From assembly GCA_937127435.1 (NCBI GenBank), contig CAKZLZ010000047.1, forward strand, positions 1-48,231: a stretch of DNA of 48,231 nucleotides, written 5' to 3'. Source of the DNA: an uncultured Verrucomicrobiota bacterium (GTDB taxonomy: Bacteria > Verrucomicrobiota > Kiritimatiellia > SS1-B-03-39 > UBA6053). Position numbers and translations under genes: made by a program. The notes beneath the pieces were generated by a model, which saw only the letters and a program-made list of their open reading frames with translations, had not been told where the DNA came from and did not search any database. Within the stretch, counting starts at the first letter, position 1; the number at the start of each line of letters is the position of its first letter. Shown here in pieces: positions 34,174-41,500 of the stretch.

Positions 34174-37100
34174 ATGTCTTTCGATCCCGCCCGTTTCCAA
34201 AATCCTCCCGCCGAATTGCGGGGGGCGCCTTTCTGGTCCCTCAACCATGATCTGACCGATCATCAGCGCCTCCGTGATTACATTGACGCCTTTGCCGAAA
34301 TGGGTATCGGCGGATACCATTTGCATGTCCGCTGCGGGCTGAAGAATCAATATCTGGGAACTGATTTCCTTGAAGCCATCACCGCCGCCCGGGAGTATGG
34401 AGCGAAAAAGGGAATGCTGAGTTATCTCTATGACGAAGATACCTGGCCTTCCGGATTTGCCGGCGGCGCGGTCACCACTGAATTGACCCACCGGCGTCGC
34501 TGGGTGGAGTTACGGAAAGGGCGGCCGGCCACGGATGAAAATGAATTTATTCAAGCGGTCTGTGCCTACCGCATTTCATTAAATGATCGGGGTCAACTTT
34601 TAAAAAGTGAACGTGTTCCGTATGAGCAGGGCGCTGAGAACGATTGGTTTCTCAGCCATAGGATTCAGGAGAATGATGACCGTTTTAATGGCGCGGCTTA
34701 TTTAGATACCTTAAGCCCGGAAGCAGTGCAGGCTTTTATCGACAGTACCCATGAAGTTTATTTAAAACAATTCGGGGGCACATTTCCTTCTGATGTTCCC
34801 GCGATCTTCACCGACGAACCCCAGATGGCCGCCAACTTGGGCCTCGGAATCCCGTTTGATGGAAAAACCCAATTTGCCTGGACCGGGGATTTACGTGAAA
34901 GTTTTGCCGACGTTTACGGGGTCGAACTTCTGGATATTTTACCGAAAGTGGTTTGGCCCGGGACGGAGGGGCCCTCGGTTTGGCGTTGGCGTTATTGGGA
35001 CCACATCTCGGAACGTTTTGCCTCTGCATTTGCCGACGGCCTGGGTGATTGGTGTGAAAATCATGACATCGCGTTGACGGGACATATGATGTCCGAAGAC
35101 AATCTCGCCGGTCAGGTGTCCAGTATCGGCGAGTGTATGCGGCATTACCGAAGTTTCCAGATCCCTGGAATTGATGTGCTCTGCGATAAATATTTGCCCG
35201 CCACTGCCAAGCAGGCGGTGAGTGTGGCCCGGCAGGATGGACGCAGGGCTGTGATGAGCGAGTTGTATGGAGTGACCAACTGGGATTTCCCTTTTTCCGG
35301 ACACAAGCGACAGGGCGATTGGCAGGCCGCGCTGGGAATCACCTTGCGGGTACACCATCTTTCCTGGTTGAGTATGGAAGGACAAAGCAAACGGGATTAC
35401 CCTGCGAGTATTGGCCCGCAGTCTCCTTGGTACCGTGAATACCCCGTGATTGAAAATCACTTTGCCAGGGTGGGGGCGGCGCTGACTTCGGGATCTCCGC
35501 TGGTGCGGATCGGGGTTATCCATCCAGTGGAAAGCGCCTGGTTGCGTAGGGGCGTCAATACCCTGGACCATCCTTATTTGTCAAAGTTGGACCAGGCTTT
35601 TAACCAAATGGTACACGACCTGTTGGATGCCTCTCTGGACTTCGATTTTATTGCAGAGTCCTTATTGCCTAAACAGGAACGCGACCGCGATCAACCGGAA
35701 TTACAAGTGGGGGAAATGGCTTATCAGGTGGTGGTGGTTCCCGACTTGGAAACGATTCGGGAGAGCACTTTAAAAAGTTTACAGCGCTTTCTGGCCCGGG
35801 GGGGACAGGTGGTGGTGATGGGGAGTTTGCCACAACGCTGCAATGGGGAAATCAGTGTCTTACCAGCCCGCATGTTGGCCGGTGCGCAGCAAATTAATCC
35901 GGATGGGCTTTCGCTGGTGGAAGCGTTGGAACCCTGGCGGGAAATTTCGATCCTCAATGTCCACCGCTCTCCGGTTTCGCAAGTAAATTATCAAATACGG
36001 CAATGTGGCGAAGAACGGATTCTTTACTGTGCAAACCGCAGGTCGGAAAAAAGCAATACCCACCCCTGGCGGAATCCGGAATTGAAGGACGGCTGTATCC
36101 GGATCCGCGGGTGCTGGACTGTGACCGAGTTGGATACCGCAGAGGGTAGTGAAAAGGCATGCAGTTTCCGGCAAAGCGAAGGGTGGACGGAAGTATCCTG
36201 GGACCTTGATCCGCAGAGTCACCGTCTGCTACGATTGGCCCCCGGAGAAGGGGCGTGTACCTTGTCTGCCTATGCGTGGGAAATGTGGGGTGCATGTCCG
36301 GAACCTGTTTCCGTTACTACGGAAGAACCCAATGTGTTGCTCTTAGATCATGCCGCCTGGCAGTTAAACGACGATGCATGGCAGGATGCCGAAGACTCTT
36401 TGGTCACCCAACGAAAACTGGCTGAACAGTTTGGCTGGCCGGATTGGGGACAACCCTATTCAGTGAAAGATCCCGGCCCCCCTCAGCGGGTGACCCGCAG
36501 ATTTCAAATTGACTGTGCCGGTGATTTCCCGGGGGTTCAATTGGTCTGCGAACGCCTGAAGTCCGCCACCCTTCGACTGGATGGTCAAGCACTTGAAACG
36601 GTTCCGGAAGGCTGGTGGGTGGATCAGGATCTTCCCACCATGACCCTGCCGGATCTGAAAGCCGGTAAACACCATTTGGAAATCACGCTCGAACTGGATG
36701 CGGTCGACCGCCATTTGGAGTGGTGTTATTTGCTGGGCGATTTTGCGGTGGAAACCCGGGGGGCACATGCAAAACTTGTTCCGGCCGGGGAAGAAATTTG
36801 TTGGGGCGATGTGGTGCCACAAGGTCTGCCGTTTTATGGTGGAAATCTGGAGGTTGAAACGGAGATTGACGTGTCAGAAGCCGGAACCTATGCGCTTCGT
36901 TGTCCCGCTTTCGGAGGTCCTCTTCTGCGGGTCTACTGTGATGACCGTGACTGCGGACCCATCCTCACCGCCCCATGGCGCATCGGGTTGGGAGCGCTGA
37001 GCCCGGGACCGCATAAAATCAAGATCCGCGCCTACGGCAACCGTTACAACAGCTTCGGATCTTTGCACAACAATCGACCCGATTGGGTTTGGTGGGGACC

Positions 37101-37203
37101 GCAGTCCTGGGATGGCGCTCCCGAAGAACGAAACGAAATCTGGCAGTGTAAACCGAGTGGCATCCTCCGCGCGCCTTTGCTTGAGCGTCGGGTGGAGAAA
37201 TAA
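34174..37203 (+). CDS. GH106-like (alpha-L-rhamnosidase-type) glycoside hydrolase
   Basis: A 1009-aa protein without a signal peptide. The N-terminus is characteristic of GH106-related enzymes: FQNPPAELRGAPFWSLNHDL, then EMGIGGYHLHVRCGL and LSYLYDEDTWPSGFAGG (about residues 85-101), where acidic residues sit in the barrel active site. Later parts include PAIFTDEPQMA, LTGHMMSEDNLAG and YGVTNWDF. A Rossmann-like segment (about 520-560, VVVVPDLETIRESTLKSLQR) follows. The C-terminal third is beta-rich and includes galactose-binding-like modules. GH106 enzymes release L-rhamnose from plant or algal glycans; the exact substrate here is unknown. The lack of a leader suggests action on imported oligosaccharides. 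No Shine-Dalgarno is visible. Confidence 0.85.
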   Translation: MSFDPARFQNPPAELRGAPFWSLNHDLTDHQRLRDYIDAFAEMGIGGYHLHVRCGLKNQYLGTDFLEAITAAREYGAKKGMLSYLYDEDTWPSGFAGGAVTTELTHRRRWVELRKGRPATDENEFIQAVCAYRISLNDRGQLLKSERVPYEQGAENDWFLSHRIQENDDRFNGAAYLDTLSPEAVQAFIDSTHEVYLKQFGGTFPSDVPAIFTDEPQMAANLGLGIPFDGKTQFAWTGDLRESFADVYGVELLDILPKVVWPGTEGPSVWRWRYWDHISERFASAFADGLGDWCENHDIALTGHMMSEDNLAGQVSSIGECMRHYRSFQIPGIDVLCDKYLPATAKQAVSVARQDGRRAVMSELYGVTNWDFPFSGHKRQGDWQAALGITLRVHHLSWLSMEGQSKRDYPASIGPQSPWYREYPVIENHFARVGAALTSGSPLVRIGVIHPVESAWLRRGVNTLDHPYLSKLDQAFNQMVHDLLDASLDFDFIAESLLPKQERDRDQPELQVGEMAYQVVVVPDLETIRESTLKSLQRFLARGGQVVVMGSLPQRCNGEISVLPARMLAGAQQINPDGLSLVEALEPWREISILNVHRSPVSQVNYQIRQCGEERILYCANRRSEKSNTHPWRNPELKDGCIRIRGCWTVTELDTAEGSEKACSFRQSEGWTEVSWDLDPQSHRLLRLAPGEGACTLSAYAWEMWGACPEPVSVTTEEPNVLLLDHAAWQLNDDAWQDAEDSLVTQRKLAEQFGWPDWGQPYSVKDPGPPQRVTRRFQIDCAGDFPGVQLVCERLKSATLRLDGQALETVPEGWWVDQDLPTMTLPDLKAGKHHLEITLELDAVDRHLEWCYLLGDFAVETRGAHAKLVPAGEEICWGDVVPQGLPFYGGNLEVETEIDVSEAGTYALRCPAFGGPLLRVYCDDRDCGPILTAPWRIGLGALSPGPHKIKIRAYGNRYNSFGSLHNNRPDWVWWGPQSWDGAPEERNEIWQCKPSGILRAPLLERRVEK

Positions 37204-37243
37204 ATAGTTCTTCACGCACCTAAATCACCTGAATACTGAGTCC

Positions 37244-37281
37244 TTGACAGAGCCACTTTACCATATTACCATATAACCATG
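37244..37281 (+). promoter_or_regulatory. vapBC promoter with triple 8-mer operator-like repeat
   Basis: TTGACA (37244-37249) is followed after 17 bases by TACCAT (37267-37272). Three consecutive octamers, TTACCATA, TTACCATA and TAACCATG, cover 37258-37281, the last containing the vapB ATG. No Shine-Dalgarno is present, so the transcript may be leaderless or nearly so. The repeats could be the antitoxin's own operator. Confidence 0.5.
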
Positions 37282-37530
37282 AAAACAACTTTGGATTTAC
37301 CTGATGATGTCGCATTGACCCTACGACTCGAATCCGCGCGGCGCGGAGGCAGACGTGTGGCATCCTACAGTAAACTGGTGGCGGATGCGATTCGACAAGT
37401 GTATTCTGGGCAATCTGTCCGGGAGGAATGTCAATTAGAATTAAAGGAGGGGCGGGCCGTGGTGCATGCGCCTGCAGGTACTCCATCTGTAACTTCCGAA
37501 TCTGTCCGTGCCGCCCTGAATGAGGTCTAA
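37279..37530 (+). CDS. VapB-type ribbon-helix-helix antitoxin
   Basis: An 83-aa protein. The N-terminus MKTTLDLPDDVALTLRLESA is the usual beta-strand plus helix of ribbon-helix-helix DNA-binding antitoxins, followed by YSKLVADAIRQVY. The C-terminal tail would wrap the toxin. It is directly followed, with no gap, by a PIN-domain gene starting at GTG 37531. Antitoxins of this kind neutralise the partner nuclease and repress their own promoter, where a triple octamer is seen. Confidence 0.85.
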   Translation: MKTTLDLPDDVALTLRLESARRGGRRVASYSKLVADAIRQVYSGQSVREECQLELKEGRAVVHAPAGTPSVTSESVRAALNEV

Positions 37531-37953
37531 GTGAAGGTGTTGCTGGACAATGATGTGTTTTTTGCTGCGATCTACGCGGGGCACCAACATCATGAACCCG
37601 CCCGCACTTGGCTTGATCGTGAAAAGAAAAAAGGGTGGGCGATCTCAACTGAAACTTGGCTGGCTGCAATGCGGTTGTTGATGAATCCCGCTATTTTGGG
37701 GACCTCAAAACTGAATGGGGCTACTGCCTGGAAAATTGTAAAGTTGGAATGTGGAGGACAGCATCCTGTGACTCTCGTGTACCCAAATGATCCTCCGCAC
37801 GAAAAGCTGTTTTCAAATGCAATTGGCCACCGTCAAGTGATGGACTTCTGGTTGGTGCAATTGGCAAAGCAGGAAAAACTGAAAGTCGTAACTTTTGATC
37901 GGGCACTAAAATCCCATTGGCCTGATGATGTGCAGTTGTTGAAAACGAATTAA
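37531..37953 (+). CDS. VapC-type PIN-domain ribonuclease toxin
   Basis: A 140-aa PIN-domain protein. Acidic residues expected at the metal site are present: Asp in VLLDNDVFFAA, Glu in STETWLAAMRLLMNP, Asp in VMDFWLVQLA and Asp in VVTFDRAL. HHEPARTWLD is also typical. VapC toxins cleave tRNA or rRNA. The GTG start follows the vapB stop immediately. The TAA stop at 37951-37953 overlaps the stop of the convergent minus-strand gene. The gene looks intact, so the module may be functional. Confidence 0.9.
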   Translation: MKVLLDNDVFFAAIYAGHQHHEPARTWLDREKKKGWAISTETWLAAMRLLMNPAILGTSKLNGATAWKIVKLECGGQHPVTLVYPNDPPHEKLFSNAIGHRQVMDFWLVQLAKQEKLKVVTFDRALKSHWPDDVQLLKTN

Positions 37954-38315
37954 ACTTCCCGCTCTTCCAAAACCCGTCCCACTTCTTCAATCATCTGTTC
38001 GAGATCTTTCAGATAGATTTCGTTGTCGAGCTTTTCGCCGTCGCTTTGGGCTTTGAGAGGAATGAAAAATTCCCGCTGCCATTCGGCGCAGTGATCGAGC
38101 AGGGCTTCGTGCTGTTCGGCTTTGTCGGCTGCAAGTTCAATGAGGCGGGTGAGTTCACGTATCACGGTTTGGGTGAGGGCGCCTTTTTGTACCAGCAGGG
38201 CACGCACGTCTTCCGGCAGATCCATAAAGCGGGCATCGAGTTCCTTGTTCACTTCCGACAGGAGCTGACTGCTGACCGACAACAGATCGGATGTATTGCT
38301 TTGCTCAGATTTCAT
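37950..38315 (-). CDS. Small helical protein downstream of the AAA+ gene
   Basis: A 121-aa protein from ATG 38315 (an in-frame ATG at 38345 would add ten residues); GAGGG lies about ten bases before it. It is predicted almost fully helical and acidic, with heptad-like stretches (LLSVSSQLLSEVNKELDARF; LTQTVIRELTRLIELAADKA; YLKDLEQMIEEVGRVLEERE). I do not recognise a family. It lies downstream of the DUF3686-AAA+ gene on the same strand, after a hairpin-rich 227-base gap, and could be an adaptor of that system. It may equally be an independent gene. Confidence 0.6.
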   Translation of the reverse strand: MKSEQSNTSDLLSVSSQLLSEVNKELDARFMDLPEDVRALLVQKGALTQTVIRELTRLIELAADKAEQHEALLDHCAEWQREFFIPLKAQSDGEKLDNEIYLKDLEQMIEEVGRVLEEREV

Positions 38316-38339
38316 ATGGGATCCCTCTGCGCCCGAGTC

Positions 38340-38536
38340 CCGCATTTATGCGGAAGTTTGTGACTTCGTTTACGGAGTCGCTAACGCCGAGACTCCCGGT
38401 ATTTCTATTTTTCATGATGCGGAAAGTTGAGACCATTGGATTTGCGGAACTCCCCCGTAAACGGGCTCGGAATACTTCCGCGTAAACGCGCCTGCCCGTA
38501 CCTCGATGGCACGGAGACGGCCAGGGGGACTCTGGC
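38340..38536. repeat. Cluster of mini-hairpins with TTTA/TAAA loops
   Basis: Four short stem-loops share a TTTA or TAAA loop: CCGCA-TTTA-TGCGG (38340-38353), GACTTCG-TTTA-CGGAGTC (38362-38379, one G-T pair), CCCG-TAAA-CGGG (38454-38465) and CGCG-TAAA-CGCG (38479-38490). The last runs into a GCGCCTGCCCG ... GACGGCCAGGG element (38486-38526) also found at 18047-18083. The stretch lies between the AAA+ gene stop and the small helical protein gene and holds no gene. Confidence 0.85.
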
Positions 38537-38542
38537 GTCGCG

Positions 38543-41500
38543 TTATTCATGCCCGCCTCCGTAGCCCACTTGATTCATAAGATCGTTATACACGGATTTG
38601 GCCCGTTCGAGTCGATCGAGAATCTGTTCAGGTTCCCTGGGCATCCCCTGGATACATTCCTGCAAGCGTTCGAATTGTTGTTCCAGCATTTTTGCCAGGG
38701 CCGGGGTGAGTCCGGTATTTCTCTGCACCGGTGGAGTCGCCACCTGTGCAGGTTTTATGTTCTCAAGCATACCGGCAAGTCGGTCGAGGGTTTCCTGACT
38801 CAGGCCTGCTTCCACAGGCCCCTTCTGTACTTTCGGCTTTTGAAGCCATTGGCCCATTTGTTCCAGGGTGCCGGGCGTAAATTCTGTCATTACCGGTGCG
38901 GTGGATTTGGATCCCACACCTTCCTTGAGCACCTGCCGAATATCTTTCAGTCCATCGCCCATCACAGAAAGTTGAGCGACCGCCTGGCCGACCCGGTCAT
39001 CGCCACCCACACCTTTCATCACCTGATTTCTGGAGAAGCCTTTTTTAATTTCATTCCAACGTTCTTTTTCGGTATCGGTCTGAATGCCGATCAGTTCTTT
39101 GAACTTCAGTAGATTGGCTTCCGCACCGGTGGTAAGGGTTTGGGCTTCGTTTTCATAATCGGAAACAATCAAAGTTTGCAGTTCGCGTTCGTTCATGACC
39201 GCTTCCACTTTTTCAGACAGCCGCGCCATATTCCGGTAGGAGCCCTGCATTTTGAAAGCGGGTTCGGTACGGTATTCGTCGGCCTGACCGGCGGAGCGGA
39301 TATACTCTTCGTTCACTTTCAACAATACATTGCGGACGGTGATCATTTTGGACATCACCGAAAGCATTTCCGTGACCTCTTCCTGCGTATAGCGTCCCTC
39401 CAGTTCGACGCCTTCGGTTTGCCCATTTTCCGAAGCCCGGATAATCGCGTGCACATCTTTCCGTGCGCCGGAAGCGAGGCGGTTGAGCGAAGGATTGGAG
39501 GTGAGGGCATTCTCAAGGAAACTGAGTTCGAAGTCGGCCCCGTTGTCTCCCAGAATATCTCCAAGATTATACGTATCGGCCCGGTTGGCGAGCATGTCGG
39601 GGATGCGGAATTTTTCGCCACTCTCGGTATAAGGGTTTCCGGCCATGACCACCGAAACTTTTTTACCCCGCAGGTCGTAGGTTTTACTGATGCCCTTGTA
39701 CACGCCTTCGATTTTGCGTTGGGCATCGCACAAGGAAATAAACTTCTGCAGGAACTCGGGGTTGCAGTGCTGGATGTCATCGAGGTACAGCATCACGTTG
39801 TCGCCCATCTCCAGGGCCAGCCCCAATTTTTTCAATTCTTCGCGGGCGGCCGCATTGGGGGCTTCCGCCGGATCCAGGGAAGTGACCAAATGTCCGATGG
39901 CCGGACCGTTGATTTTCATAAACACCACCCCGAGACGGTTGGCGATGTATTCCATCAAAGTGGTTTTACCGTAGCCGGGAGGGGAGATGAGCATGAGCAT
40001 GCCACTGCGGTCGGTGCGGGTGTTTTTTCCCACCACCCCAATTTGTTTGGCCAGGTTGTCACCGACGATGGGCAGATATACCCGGTCGATTAATTTGTTC
40101 CGCACAAAAGAGGTGAGGACCCGGGGTTTGAATTCATCCAGACGCATCCCTTTGCGGCTTTGTTCCACAAATTCTTTTTTCATCCGTTCAAACGCTTCGA
40201 AACGGGGAACGGTTTCAGTGGCAAACCTTTCCAGTCGCCACATAAATTCGCTGTATTGAAGATTCATGACCCCGTCTTCTATCCGGGCATGGGAAGAACG
40301 CAGGCCTTCCAGTTTTGCATATTCACTTAATTCGGAAACATTGCCGGCATCATAAAGACCGGAAGAAAGCCAGGCCGCGACTTCATCGAGCACAGTGGAT
40401 GTACTTTCGGATTTTACATTTTCCAAATACCCCTGCAACCATTCACGCACCAAACCGAAACGCGCTTCGGCGTTGCCGCGCAATGATTCACAGGCGGCAT
40501 CAAAGTTTTTCCTGGAGCCGAGTTTCTGCAGTTGATTCAAAAAGTTTGTGCTGAGTTTTCCGCCCTCGGCGCTGATCGGGGCTTGAATCCCGTTGGCCAC
40601 CACATCGAACAAGTAGGTGGCTGCATTTTCGGCTGCCCGCGGATCAAAAGACGCGTTCTGTTCTGCAAACACTTTTAATTTTTCTGCCAAATCGGTTATC
40701 GCATCCGCTTGGCGACGGGATTGGTGGAAGACCTGATTGGAAGCGCCCACGCCTTTGAGGCGGGCAATCATTACATCGGCTTCTTCGGTTCTGCGGAAAT
40801 CTTCCCAGAACACCACCGCCAATGCCCGAACTGAAGCCGGGGTCCGCAGGGTGCCTAACTGGTCCCGCATCTCCAAAAGCGCGGTGATGATTTTGACGGC
40901 ATCTTCATCGTGCACGCCTTTCTGATATCCTTCCGCATAACGGGGGGCCATAAATTCCCGCAGGGCGGTGGACAGATCTTCCGGAATTTCAGCGTCTGCT
41001 AAACTTTTGAAATAGCTGTAGGCCAAATATTCGATGCGGGCGACCTCATCGTTTTCGGAAATCAGTTCCTGACTCCACACCGGGCGGGTGGCCAGAAAAG
41101 CCGGGTCGGTGATGGATTCGAAAAAAGCGGTGCCGGTGAGATGAAGCATCATTTCATCTCCACGGGGAACGATGGTAAGATCCAGTTCCTGGGTGTTCAC
41201 GGAGAAATTGTGGCGTCCGAACTGAATGACATTTTCACCGTCCACAAAAAGTTCGGAGCGGTCATGCAATTGGCGGACCGCGTCTTCGCGCGCACTTTTG
41301 AGTTGGGTTTCAATGTCTCCGGCTTTCACCGGATCATCCATCTCGGTCAGCTGATCGATAATACCGCGCAGCTTTTCGATCATCATGTCGGATGCAAAAT
41401 AACCGTTGATATCCTCCACCGTTTTCATGCTGTCGACCCGGTTTTTCACCGAGCCCAAAATCCGTTCCGCCGAACGCTGCAGGGTGTCCGCCCGTTTGTT

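Noticed and set aside
37279..37953. The toxin-antitoxin pair as part of the flotillin/AAA+ system
   Set aside because: It is on the opposite strand with its own promoter and touches the system only at overlapping stop codons; ordinary mobile VapBC modules explain it.
39140..40093. Long plus-strand frame of 317 codons opposite the AAA+ gene
   Set aside because: It is a shadow of the minus-strand gene with its conserved Walker motifs; it is rich in Phe, His and Gly as expected for antisense translation.
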